NCBI GenBank assembly: GCA_036898135.1
Contig: CM072515.1
Span: 48,749,534-48,813,533 of the forward strand
Direction of reading: 5' to 3'
DNA: 64,000 nt
From: Oncomelania hupensis
Taxonomy: Eukaryota > Mollusca > Gastropoda > Littorinimorpha > Pomatiopsidae
Shown here: positions 9,986 to 22,600 of the stretch, one piece after another
How positions within the stretch are numbered: the first letter of the stretch is position 1
Layout: each line of letters opens with the position of its first letter
Position numbers and translations under genes: made by a program
The notes under the pieces: generated by a model
Seen by the model: only the letters and a program-made list of their open reading frames with translations
Database searches by the model: none
Told to the model about the DNA's origin: nothing

Positions 9986-12900
9986 GCCGCACGTGTCTTC
10001 ATCGGCACATCTGACCTTTCTAGACGCACCTGCCTTTATTTTGCATGCTGCATGTCTTATCGGAACGTCTACAGTGAGAGACACACATAACGACTGCTTC
10101 TTTCATCAGTTATTACAATTAACAAACAGTGAGGATAAATAAGGATTACTGCCTTTGTCAATCTACGCGGGTTATATTTTGACAACAATTTTATGGATAC
10201 TGTAGAAGAAAAGAAAAAAAAAAGAAGTAGTCAGGAGTAGTATAGTATAGTATAGTATAGTATAGTATAGTATAGTATAGTATAGTATAGTATAGTATAG
10301 TATAGTATAGTATAGTATAATATAGTATAGTACAGTATAGTATATAGTAGTATTCTATAATAATCTCTTAGTTACCTTTGCTGATTCTCCAACAAGTCTG
10401 AAAGAGCAGAAGTGAAATACCGACAGTTTATATGATTGGTCTGACCACTCTCCCACTGAATCTTGTCTAGCCTGAATCAAGGATTTTGCATTATTATCCT
10501 TGCCTGAATCAACAAGCTCTCTTGGACTATCAAACTTTTCATCGGTTCCAGTATCTGTTCCTAACTGATAACCTCAATCAACTCTCAGAAAGCTGGAATC
10601 TTGTCAATTCGTGCCCTAAGTGGCCGCTGCACTGAAGCTGCCTTGCTTTCACCAGAGAAAGCGATCTGAACTTTCCTCGTTTGAGCGGCACTGAGTTGCC
10701 TTTATTCCAAAACCCTGTTTGCTATGAACGGAACATTGAAATTTACTGAATTAAGATTTTCACGAAGATGTGGTTGCTACTTTTGCTATGATCACGCAAT
10801 ACGTGCCTTACTTTTTATTGTTAAAAATAAATTCTTGTGTTGGTAACTTTAAATGTTGGCAACATCATTACTCATTTTGTTATGAATTTGTTTGCTGCTT
10901 CATTTAATTCATTTTGTCTTTATTTATTTATTTTTACTTTACTTTACAGTATTTCTACTTTTGCTGAATGTACTTTAATCCTTTTAATGTTTAGTTTGTA
11001 TTATAAATTGTCTATGTGTGTCAATAAGAATATTCATACTGGGTAAATATATCAAATGTATGTCTATTTGAACTCAGTTTGAAGTTATTCCAGACCCTTT
11101 TGAAGGTCAAATCTTTGTCGCCTGGTTATGGGTGTTTTGGTGCTTGGGAATAAATGTTAAAATATTCTTGTACCTTCAAGTTCAAGAAATCTCATATTAC
11201 CTCTTACAAAGAATTTTGAAGTCTAAAGAAATGCCACATTGAAATAGAAGAACATTTTACACAAAACTGCTTCTCTTTGTGCTCGTGTGACCTTGACATC
11301 CAAGGTTATTTATAGTACAATCAATGTAAAGGCTTTTAAAACAGTAGTAGCGACTTTATGTTTGTGTTACCTTGGCATCCAAGGTTATGTAGAGTACAAT
11401 CAATGTCAAAACCATTGAAAACAATGCTAGCACCATTCTTCCTTTGTAATTTTGCGCCTTACTATAGGTAGGCCACAATCCATTGGTTCGCTACGCGCAG
11501 AATCGACTCACGTGGTTGCAACCGAGTTTGTAATGCACTCTTGGGGGTGTGCCTCTTCTCAACCAATGATCTTCCTTGTTTCTGGATGAATACCCATAAT
11601 ATTTAAGCCACTGATTGGCCAGAAATTTACCCATAAGCCAGTATGTTTTTCTTTCTTCTTTTTGAAAAAGAAATACGATTTTCACTGAAGGAAAACTGTG
11701 CTTGTTTGGGGATGAAAATCTGCAACTGAAGGGAGTGTTTTATCTTTTAGACTGCAAATTTTTATTCCATTTCGTTAGTCGTGGAATTTACAACAATTTT
11801 TTTACAGTTTTGTAGTGATCGGCAGACACGTGAGCCGCCATACTGGAATTAGCGTTGGGTAAAACCCGTCTCAAACCGATACAAATGCTGTGTTAAATAT
11901 ACCAGGAGTGGGCCTTTTTTAAAAAATATCTTTACTTACAGCAATCATTTTTCTATAAATCTGCTGAGTTTGGGCCAATTCTACTGATGACCAAATTTAC
12001 TGTTACTTGTTTAGTACTGTCGGGGTCTTAGCAATTTTCGCTACTGCGGCCATGCACCAATGCACGGCAAGAGTGTCATCACGTGACCAGCTTCTGCATA
12101 CTAGTAGTAGGCCTAATACTACTAAGTAGGCCTAGTCGTATCTAGTCGTATTTTGCCTTTCTTTTATTATATATTGTTTTAATCTCAAATGCTTGCCGTT
12201 TGGTTTTTATTTTCCATTGGTACCAGTTTTATCAAAATCGGTGCATATTTGCAGGTTTTATGACTATTTGTAAAAAGTCGAAAACGGTCACAATTCTGGC
12301 TTAAGATTCCCTATTACAAAACAATTAATTTTTTTAATCAGTAAAAAATTGTGGCCTACCTACTTACTATATTTGAACATTTTTTCCTTATTTTTCTTTC
12401 AAGTTGTTTGTCAAAAATAATGACGGAATGTTTTCAGTCTATTTATTGGTAATAATCAATAAATAAACTAGCTTGAAAACTCTTAAAAACCGTGTATATG
12501 TACAAAGTCCTATATAAAACATAAGATATTTACGAAACTGCAAACATTTGTTTGACGATTGTGAAAGTAGTGAATCTCTGTCCTTGTTTCTGTCTGTCTG
12601 TCGGTCTGTCTGTCTATCTCTCTATCTCTCATACACACACAAAGACACACACAATCACACACACACACATGCACATACACACACACACACACACACACAG
12701 AGAAACACTGATAAAGAAAAAGAGAGATGGAAATAAGGTGATAGATATACCATGGAGATTCCATGGAAAGATTCAGACAGACAGATGGAGTGAGACGGAG
12801 TGAAAAAAGCAAATGAGAGGGACAAACAGGCACATTTAATCCAACTACTCGTGCAAATCGTTTTAATTATTTTGTATTTATTTATAATAATTATAAAAGC

Positions 12901-14285
12901 TACTGTAAACAGTTAAAAAAAAGTGAATATTTCAATGGTTAATAGTTAGTGATAAATCTCACTCCAAAAATATCACAGTCAAGAATATGCGTCTGCCGTA
13001 AATACTCCTGGAAATAAAATCTGTTGTCAGTAAAATTGCATTTTCACAAAATGGAGGTTTGTAACATTTAAAGCTTTTGTGATCACTGAGTGAAGTGGGG
13101 AAGGGTGGGTGGAGAGGGTGGGCGGGTGAGGGTGTCACATGATTGGGATTATATGTGGGCTTAAGGGTGCGGTTTGTTAGAAAAAAGGTTAAATGGATGT
13201 GGGATGTAGGAATGGGGGAAAAAATGGGTACATAACACTTATGCACTTTTAGGTTTGTCAATGTTCCTGTGCACTTTGAAAATAATTATTATGCTGAACG
13301 CAATAAAACAAAAGTTGTGGTAGTTTAAAGATATACCAAACATAATAACTGTCAAACAGAATGAAACAAACATAACATTACATATTTCACCCTACGCATT
13401 TTTATATTTAAATAGACTATCACATAAACACATGGACCACCTGTCTAATGATTACACCGAAGAGTCCTATCGAATAAAAAGACAAATTAAAGTGATTTTT
13501 TTTCCACATATCTGAATTATTATAATAGTTATGATGTAAAATATTACATAAATATTCGATTAAAAATATCGAAATAAAGACTCCATGGCAGGCTGCTTTT
13601 AATGATACAAGTATTAATTTATCCAAGAATTATAGTTTGTTTTTCTACTGAGTTTACAGTAAATGTAACCGTTTACGCACAAATTTGCCATTCTGTTCAT
13701 ACCAACAGCTGGCCAACAAGGGCTAAGAGATGTAATCATCTCATTCCCCAGTCTGTTATATTTAATTTAACACAATCATACTGAGCATGAGGAAAACAGT
13801 GTATTCAAAGAGGACAAAAATAGTTGTTAAAAATTGGTGTTTGCTATATAAAATCTGACACACTTGATAATGGGCTTGGGCGGAGGTTCAGCTGGAGGCT
13901 GATATTACATTTACCAAAATGTCAAACAATTAGTTGATAATAAACACTACGATGACTAGTAAAATTACTAAATATATAATCACCGAAGTCTGAAAGTAAT
14001 ACTGCAGGTGCTCCAACATAATTACCAATGTTATGGCAGTTTCATTCCATGGCAGCAGCATCTCATGGAATAACTAAAAAGGCAAAGCCCATATGACTCA
14101 CATTCTCCTTATGGAACTGGCATTATTTAACATAAAAATGAGTATTATTATTATTATTTATTTATTTATAAGGAGCTTTCCCTCGCAGAGATCAAAGCCC
14201 ACACATACACCCACACACACCATGTGTACCGCACAGACACACACACACAAATAGCAGCAAAAAAAAAAAAAAAAAAAAGCAACAA
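9986..14285. other. Long non-coding stretch
   Basis: No exon was recognised. It holds a (TATAG)n array (10230-10345), two similar blocks near 11285-11320 and 11360-11410 (each with a CCAAGGTTAT segment and GTACAATCAATGT), a (CA)n tract with flanking GTCT/GACA runs near 12590-12790, and poly(A) at about 14260-14278. Confidence 0.5.
10230..10345. repeat. (TATAG)n pentanucleotide array
   Basis: About 22 units of TATAG, with a few substitutions toward the 3' end. Confidence 0.95.
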
Positions 14286-14580
14286 ACGTTTTAATTGTAT
14301 GTGGCAGTAAAAAGGTATGTCTTCAACTTTTTCTTAAAAGAGTTATAGGATGTCGCATGGCGTACATCGGCTGGGAGGCTATTCCATATCAATGGTCCTT
14401 GAAAAGAAAATGATCTCTCACCACATGATTTGTTTGTAAATGCTCGAGGTTTTAGTTTCATGGTGTCATTACTAGAGCGGAGAGATCTTGAAGGTGTGTA
14501 GATATGGAGGAGTTCTGACAGATACCGAGAGGTGTTGTTCGATATTTTTTGTATGAGTGGCATAAAAATGCAAAGCAATG
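14286..14580 (-). pseudogene. 3' end of a LINE ORF2 (RT C-terminal tail)
   Basis: The minus-strand frame of 95 codons reads with the pattern 'RYLSELLHIYTPSRSLRSS ... SFSFQGPLIWNSLPADVRHA', ending in a stop. This WNSLP tail is the C-terminus of many CR1/L2/Rex-type LINE proteins. A second relative of the tail is at 22380-22870 on the same strand. It is 5'-truncated. Confidence 0.75.
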
Positions 14581-14589
14581 CCGACTTTG

Positions 14590-15290
14590 ATCTGTCTAAT
14601 TTCTTGACCTTGAGATGACATTAACCTCCGCCCCAAATATACTCAAATAAAGTACAGCAAAAGTTGTATTATGCCAAAACAATAATGGTGACCTTGACCT
14701 TCACTGACCTTGACATTGGGATGACTTTAACCCTCACGTTATTTCTCATGCATATTTGATCGAATAACCCAATGTTGTTGCATACTATGGGTTAAATAAA
14801 CATGCAGCCATTCCACTGTATGATGACCTATTTTTTGTATGTTTTTGCAAAGCCTAACATGACCTTGACCTTCAAGATCAACGCAAAAACTTAACATATA
14901 TGAAAGATCAATCTATCATCTCTAAATACAACAAGTTTGGACTTAAAATCTCTCATAGTTTAGGGTAAGGTCACTTCAAAGTACCTATACAAACTGACTT
15001 TGGATAGCTCCAGTGACCTTGACCTTGGAGTGACGTGGACAAAATTTGCATAGTATGTGTGTCTCCCTGATATTTATAATGCATCAAGGAATCATACGTT
15101 CAATATTATTAGCCTTGCTAACATTTGATAACCATGTGACCTTAACCTTGAAGTGAAGCCATTCATTCACTGGTCATTTATGAGGTCTCATGAGTATACA
15201 CACTGAAATAGGTTCTGCAGGAGTACTTAGCCACTTAAAAATTTTTGCACAGACATACAGCGGACAGACTGACATTTTTTCCATATCATT
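14590..15290 (+). repeat. Dispersed repeat with recurring TGACCTTGACCTT motif
   Basis: TGACCTTGACCTT or close variants occur near 14605, 14692, 14862, 15012 and 15137, separated by about 90-170 bp. The block ends with CGGACAGACTGACATTTT, as in the copy near 2455. TGACCT is the complement of the nuclear-receptor half-site AGGTCA, but no regulatory role is shown. Confidence 0.55.
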
Positions 15291-16017
15291 TTGGGACTAT
15301 TTAGGACTCATCTCGCACAGATTTGCACAAATCGAAAAAAAAAACAAAACTTTTTGAGGTGGTGGAGGGTGGGGTAGGGGGGGTGGGTGGGTGAGTACAT
15401 AGACTCGAATGCTATGCATGTGAGTCAAAAATTAATACTTTCATCGTTGTCCATGCTAAATATTTATTCTAATGAGAAAGCAGAAGGAATATCACTCATG
15501 TAATGAAGTCAGCAAATAATTATTAAGACAGCTAAAGGACTTAAGCCCTCAAAGTCTATGTAATCAGATTATAATAAGACAGCTACATAAAAGCTTATAC
15601 ATTTATATTTTGATTAGATTATAATAATATTTAATCATTAGATTAGAATCCAAACTATGGTTTAACTAAAAAGCATTATTTTTTGGAAGTAATCGTTATA
15701 TTTGAAAAGTGAATCATTATAATTGGACATTAAACTGTATTTTGCTAAGTACTCGTTCACAAATAATGAACAGACTTTCACAGAATGCAAAACAGTCAAA
15801 CCATAAAAATAACTAATGTAATGCCTTAGGCTACAAGCACTCTTGAAAGTATTTAATAACTAGCATACAAACATATACTAATATAATAACTCTGCGAACA
15901 GAATAGGTTGTTGAAAATAGGAAATATATGTTTAAGCAATAATGGATTCATCTCAGACTTTTAAAAAAAACAAAACAATCATTACTAAACATTTTGTCAC
16001 TGTGTTCAGGCATTAAT
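15291..16017. other. Non-coding AT-rich stretch
   Basis: Only a G-rich run (15355-15395) stands out; no gene or clear repeat is seen. Confidence 0.5.
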
Positions 16018-16150
16018 GAAGTGCTAGTGCTGGTTGGTAAAGCCAGCGCAGTGTGCCCAAAAACAATGCTGACCCCAATCTTAGTGTCAGAGACATGCAG
16101 CTGAGGCATAGACTTATACGACAGACCTCTGACACTCAGCTAGTGCTGAG
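16018..16150 (-). repeat. Dispersed repeat copy (family also at 17560 and 24400)
   Basis: On the minus strand this resembles the plus-strand segments at 17560-17770 and 24395-24580. They share a stretch around 'GCTGAGTGTCAGAG', a cluster of 'GGGGTCAGC', and the same order of blocks. Non-coding. Confidence 0.5.
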
Positions 16151-16233
16151 CGAAAAGGATGGTTGATTCTAGCAGTAGTGTAGTAGTAATAGTAGTAGTA
16201 GTAGTAGTAATAGTAGTAGTAGAAGTAGTAATA

Positions 16234-17073
16234 CAGTAAAACCTCCGTTTTGAGACCCTCTCTTAAACGACTTCCTCCAACATATGACCGGAAAAAAATT
16301 CACTGATGCTTTGTACTGTATAAACGACCTCTCTTAAACGACTACCTCTAAAACGCGACTTGCGACCTTCAAATAATTAAATTTTACGACCTAGCATCTG
16401 AAAAATTCAGATTCCAAAGCAATACTATATTTGTGCGCTTGAAGAAAACAGTTTCGTTTACAACTTTTGATAGCAGACGATGCATTAAAACAGCTTGAAA
16501 TACTCTAAGGAGCTGACCAGATTTGCCCTGAGCAGGGGCCTGTCAGATCTTGCCGACACCATGTCTGGTGTTCAAAGTGACATACTAAGAGAACATGCAC
16601 GGATGGGGGAGAAGGGGGGGGGGGATGGAGGGGGGAATCATGCAAACAAACAGAAATAATCGCTTTCTTAAAAAACAACAACAACAAAATATTCAATGAT
16701 TGAATAAAAATAATTACAACAATATTAATGGGGTTATCTTATAAATAGTTATAACTCCAAACATCTACTGAGCACTTACATACACTTTTAAACAACTATC
16801 ATACCAACATTGATTTTTTTATTTTGTAAATAATGAGGATCAGGAAGATATTGACTGTATTGGTTGGGAGACAGAGTTTAATCTATATTTCTGAAAGATG
16901 GTAGATGTTCCCTATACTTAATGGTATGTGTACTTTTTGTACATGTATTTATTTTACTTGATTAATTTTCTAAATGTCTTTTTCGAAAATGTCCTACCTC
17001 CTTTTTAAGACCCCTCCAATTTAAGACCTCATTTTAATGGCAATTTAAAGGTCATAAAACGGAGGTTTTACTG
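16234..17073. mobile_element. Non-autonomous TIR element (pogo/Tc1-like), copy 1
   Basis: An 840-bp element with terminal inverted repeats beginning CAGTAAAACCTCCGTTTT on both ends, flanked by TA on each side (TA target duplication, as in Tc1/mariner/pogo elements). It has no transposase frame. It was inserted into a (TAG/GTA)n microsatellite, which continues on both sides. It is a close relative of the element at 35450-36622, with the same internal order. Confidence 0.88.
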
Positions 17074-17268
17074 TAGTAGTAGTAGTATAGTAGTAGTAGT
17101 AGTAGTAGTAGTAATAATAATAATAATAGCAGTTAATAGTAGTGGTAGTAGTGTAGTAGTAGTAGTAGTCATAGTAGTAGTAGTAGTAGTAGTAGTAATA
17201 ATAATAATAATAATAATAGTTAATAGTAGTAGTAGTAGTAGCAGCAGTAGTAGTAGTAGTAGTAGTAA

Positions 17269-17300
<32 letters not shown>

Positions 17301-17362
17301 ATAATAATAGTGGTAGTGGTAGTAGTAGTAGCAGCAGTAGTAGTAGTAGTAGTAGTAGTAGG
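17074..17362. repeat. (TAG)n/(TAA)n microsatellite
   Basis: A long compound trinucleotide array (GTA, with GTAATA interruptions). Its other half lies at 16168-16233 on the far side of the inserted TIR element. Confidence 0.95.
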
Positions 17363-17559
17363 TTGAGGACAAAGACAGGCATCAAGAGTTTATAAATGTC
17401 CTTTCATTGTCAAATGTTTATTCTGAACCTGCTAAGCATGCAATTTTTCTATTCAATATTACTCACCAAAGCAATGGAATCCTTGATTACATTTTGGGAG
17501 CACATCCACCTGAGGATGAAAGTGTTTGTATTTTGAGATTTAGTTTTTTAGTGCCATAG

Positions 17560-17770
17560 ATAATTCGTTCCACTGGAAACCCGGCTACCTCTTTGAATAG
17601 GCTGGCTTTCCACTAAACAGGCGACCATGATTCTGGCTGAGGTTCAGAGATCTATCAAGCCCAAGCTATGTGTAGGCGTAGGCGCTCAACCGCCTCTGAT
17701 ACTCAGACTGGGGTCAGTTTTACTATTGGGCCGGCTGCATCTATACGTATATGCTTACTAGTAGCATGAT
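17560..17770 (+). repeat. Dispersed repeat copy
   Basis: It shares 'CTTTCCACTAAACAGGCGAC'-like and 'CAGAGATCTATCAAGC' blocks with 24410-24580, and is present in reverse at 16018-16150. No coding capacity. Confidence 0.6.
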
Positions 17771-17921
17771 AGCAGCAAAATGTATAATATAAAACTATGA
17801 TTACACAAAATTGTTAATCTAAGTAAGGAAGGACTCTATAATATGTACTGCAGAATAAATAATTTCATTGGATGTATTGTTTGTGACATAGCAATACTAG
17901 TACAGCATTCTATGTGATAAA

Positions 17922-18190
17922 GGTAAAGGTAATGGTATTCCCATAGCCTTATGGCCGTAGGGGAGCGTGATGTTGGAGATCACACTTATCTTGGGCCAGC
18001 GTAATGAGGGTGATGCCCATCTCTCTCCCTCGCTGCTTTACCTTCCCCACCCTTAAGAGAGTAGGTACTCAGTCACAGTTGAGTCAACTGGGGGCGTTGT
18101 TATTTGTCGCTTCACGTTTTGCGGTCACCCACCCATGTGCTAACCGCACTGGACGGTGCTTAACTTGCGACACAGTAGCGAGTGCTTCTA
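17922..18190 (-). mobile_element. SINE-like repeat, copy 1
   Basis: Nearly identical to 59411-59640. The minus-strand order is: tRNA-like head (truncated here), then a conserved body including 'GAGTACCTACTCTCTTAAGG' and a segment ending near 'GGCTATGGGA'. The high identity of two copies 41 kb apart shows a recent or still active dispersed family. Confidence 0.75.
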
Positions 18191-19423
18191 TGTGTTATAC
18201 TAGCCAAAAATTACTGTTATGTTTTTAAAATTAAACATAAAATTAAATATTAAAATTGTTGTTGCAAAAGGAAAAAAGCAATCATACCAATAGTTTAGCG
18301 AGTGTGTGCAAAAAGAGGAAGTAATTTCCTTTAGCAATATATATACACTCATGATTTGTATACAAATCACGTATTATTAATAGCAAAAGCACTTTCTTCT
18401 AGCAAAAGAAAGAAACAACACTTTCTTCTACAATAAATTTGATTAAGCATAGTAATTTTAGCGAGTTACAGAGAGCTAAATTAGTTTTTTCCACACACAA
18501 AAAAAAAAAGAAAAGCAATTTGGATGAAGAAATTAAAAAAACTAATAAAACTAAATGAGCAACCGTACTCTGCTTCACAGAGGCCAACATTCAGGAAGCT
18601 GAAATCAGATTCAACAAAAATAGAAATAAATTATATATTTTCAAATGATTTTTCTATAGTCAAGAAATTTGAAAATATAAATGAACTAAAACTTAAAATA
18701 AAACCAAACTGAAATAAAAGCTTTGCTGATCTATTATTAGGAAAAAGCGTAATATAAATACCCTTATTGTTAAAAAGGGAAGATGCTTTCAATGCTTTCA
18801 ACCTTAATTTACTGTAAGTCACAATAATTTTTTTCAACTCAAACTGATGTTTTTAATTTTTCAAAAAATTCAGTTGTGCTTGGTTTGCTTTTAAAAATCT
18901 TCTGACTAATTGAGATCTTCATATGTACTAAAATCTAAATGACGATCAATGTTGATTCATTTTGTTACCCTTGAAAACAACATAGGACAAAGATTCAGTA
19001 ACTTCTTCAATATTGAGACAAACTACTGCACATACCGTAAATATATAGTTTAAATAATTATCACAATAAACAGACCAGACAACCAAATTGTGTGTAGTGT
19101 ATGCTGTATAAACATTGAAATTTGGCAAGCTGTGGGGCATGTCACATACTTTTTCACACTCATGTCAACACAAATTTATAAATAATCTGAAGAGCAAAAT
19201 ATACATCATTCTGTTGCGGATTTATTAGATTCAGTTTTGCGCACAAGTTTGCTTTTGATTTTGAAAAGCGATCATACTCTTTTTAAAAACGTTCTCAAAT
19301 AAAGTCCTGTACCTTTGGCTGCAGAGACTCATAACTTCACAGTATTCAAAAATGAAACAAAGTAGAAATTGTAAAAAGAACAAAAGAAGAAGAAAGAATA
19401 TGAATGTTGGAATAAATTTCGCA
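18191..19423. other. Non-coding AT-rich stretch downstream of the MATCAP-like gene
   Basis: A/T-rich sequence without recognisable coding or repeat structure. It may include the distal 3' UTR of the minus-strand gene. Confidence 0.45.
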
Positions 19424-19655
19424 CAGTGGAACCTCTTCCACATGTTAACATAATTGCTGCTTCCTCACATGGAAAATAAATAAATAAATAAATAAACAAT
19501 AAACAACCAGCCTATACAGTACCACACTGTTGTGAATGGCAACACCAAATATCTAAATGGTGATACACAATATATAGATTAATAAAGGTGAAACATAGTC
19601 TGAATATGCCGTTTAATTACCGTGACACAAATAGCTGTCTAGTGAGGTTCCACTG
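19424..19655. mobile_element. Short TIR element (Tigger/pogo-like MITE)
   Basis: A 232-bp segment starting CAGTGGAACCTCTTCCACA and ending in the complement of CAGTGGAACCTCACTAGACA. TA follows the right end; the left flank is CA, so the TA duplication is imperfect. It has an AAATAA run inside. It begins 7 bp beyond the MATCAP-like stop codon and so lies within that gene's probable 3' UTR. Confidence 0.75.
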
Positions 19656-19662
19656 TACATTA

Positions 19663-22600
19663 TCAATGCTTTGCTCTAGATGTGGCAGGGGCAGAACCTG
19701 CAGCAGCACTGTGCACTGATGTGGGAGGGACAGGAGTGACAGTCAGAAGCCAGGACTGAATATCGGGTGTGCTACAATCAGAGTCAGTCCTTGGAGAGCT
19801 GAGGGGCTGGCCGCAAGTCAAGCCATCGCAGCGTGAACACCATGCATGACCTGCCTCGCTGATGTTTTTCTTCCTACAAACTTGCGTAATCTCCAGTTTC
19901 CCGCTGCCTAGCGTGTGAAGCGCTGATATGTGATTATGAGGTATCACGATGGCTGTTTTGGGTCTCTCTCTCGGTTGTGGTAGCTTGGAGTCTTTAGAAG
20001 GTGAAGAACCTTGGCCAAATACTTTAGAGCATTGTTGTGCTGACACTTCAAAATCGCTGCACGAATCGCTGAGGCAAGCCTGCATAGACAATTTGTCTCT
20101 GCCAATCTCATTCTTATTTCTTGACACAAGTTCTGATGTAGGGTGAGGTGAATCCAACATCCTCAGTTCCCAATATGTCTCATGAACAGCACCCACCTTC
20201 TTTACCATTTCAACAGGACTTATTTTTGGTGGCGGTGATTTTCGCGCTGCCAGCAATTTTTGATTAGGGGAGGGGGATGCTTTAGTTGAATCTTCCGGTT
20301 GTTTTGCGGGTTGTTCTTGATCAGTTTGCAGGGCTGGGGTCTCTATCGTCTGTTCCTGCACCAGCGTGGCACTGTGACTGTTTCCTGCAGGCTGGACAAT
20401 GGAAATGATGAGAGAGCTGGAGGTGTCGGATTCTGTGCTGGATTGATTAGACAAAGAGGCGTGAGATTTCTTGCGTTTCCTCACCTTTCTGCGCTGCACG
20501 ATGCCTGCCTCTCGCTCTTTCAGCCGCTGCAGGTAGGCTTTAGAGGGCATGTAGGGTGGCTGAGGGATGTGCAAGCCATTGATCATGGCCATGCGCTTCA
20601 GCTGCTTGCGGTAGTCGTTCATGTTGCGCATGATGGCAGGCAGGGCGATGCTGCCAGTTCGAGCTAGGCGCTTGATGCGGACAACCTCATCATAGCAGAT
20701 CTTGCCACTCATTAGTAGCTGAAAGTTGATTTCATCCAGGTTGCGTAGGATGGTCACTGCACCTGACAGACAATATCAACACTGTCATTAGCATTTGCAG
20801 TTACTACAATTCAATTGTCTGACCTACAACAGAAAGCTACAAAAAACTAATTGTGATCAGCAATGTACATATGACATTTGTGTGCATGCATACTAAAAAT
20901 CCTTCTTGTAATTGCAAACCTCTTTAGCACCATTATTATAGTGCTACCATTGATGATATTCAGTGGCAGTGCATATGATCTACATCATCAATGTCATTAT
21001 CATCTTTTTCTTTTTTTTAAAGTTTGTTTTTTATATGTTATTAAATGTTACGTTCCCAAAAATATCATCATGTAAGCTTGAAATATACACCTCATTATAT
21101 AAAAGATAAAAAGGCACTGTACCTTCAAAGTAACACTGATCTTTGCCATAACCCCCAAGGTCATTGGGGTCAACAAGGCCTCGTTTGACCCTCATGACGT
21201 GCTTCCAGCGTTGTTCAGGACTGTCCAGAAACTGACCCAAGTGGTCAAACAGTTGCTTGAACGTCATCTCTGTTGACTTGCACGCTGTGTCTAAGATAGA
21301 ATGAACATCAGTTAAAACTTCAATTTAATCAGTTTATAGCAAGCACATTTTCACAATGAGGTAATCTGAAGAAAAATGCACTCACTCTACACAATGAATG
21401 AGACCTAAAACAGAATTACTAACAAACATTGATCCAGATTATACAAACCTAGTGAAAGATGGCATCATACAAATTAGACAAATCACAACAACAGGGTGAA
21501 GAAACTGATGATGATGATTATGCTGCTGCTGCTGCTGCTGATGATGATGATGATGCTAATGATGATGACCATCATAATTATGATACAAGAAGGGAATTAC
21601 TTGAAAATGAATGAATGAAAACAGACAAACAAAGCTCAAACAGGAGAAACAAGCATATGATCTTACAATATACAAGAGCAGACAGCCAGAGGTATTTTTC
21701 CTTGGCTCTGAGTGTAGTGTTGATGGCAGCCAGACCTTCCTCAGTGCACAAACTCTCAAATGACCCAGCACTACGCAGCCCAAATTTTTTCCTGTCTGAG
21801 AACCACGGCTGTAGCCCATCATTGAAATTCCTGTACTGAGCAGGGAGTTAAAGATAATATTTACAGAGTGGCACAACATAAATATTTTTCCTGCAACAAC
21901 TGTTCAGGTAACACGCTAATTGCAAAATCATAAAATGACAAAGTGAAAAAAGCACTGCTGGCATGGGATAACTACAAAATTGTGCATTAAAATTTGGATT
22001 GAATTTACTATGGACACAAGTGTGCAGGACATTTGACAGTTTTTACATATGCCTACACACAGTACAGGGATCGCACACTCAAAGTACCAATATGATCACT
22101 GATGTTGTAAAAATTATCTTCCTGAATGGTAGTGATGAATATTTCTTTATTGGTACATTGATATTTTGAATGGTGTCAGGATAGTAATTATTATTGTGCA
22201 GCAGTAACATATAATAATAATGAAGTTTTCTTAGTAAGCGCAATTCCCCTTGCGGGCTCAATGCGCATGCAAACAGCAGCTGCACGCATTCATACAAAAA
22301 CACTGCCGTACGGGAATGGTTTGAGGAGGGAGGAGGGGGGGGGAAGAAAGTACTGGATAAGCATAAAAATGTTGACGGAGAAATGGTTCGTTGATTAAAA
22401 GCTGCACGAAAAAAGTATGTCTTGAGCTTTGCCCTAAAGCTCGCCAGGGATGAAACGTTCCTCAGCTCAGTGGGCAACGAATTCCATATCACAATGGCTA
22501 GAGCACTGAAAGAATGGTCTCCGACTGTTTTCAGGTTAGTTGTTAGAGTCTTAAGCAGTTGTTTATTTGATGATCGCAAAGGTGTGAGGGTTGGTAGGTT

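Noticed and set aside
20299..20667. Plus-strand open frame of 122 codons
   Set aside because: Shadow of exon 5 of the MATCAP-like gene on the opposite strand.
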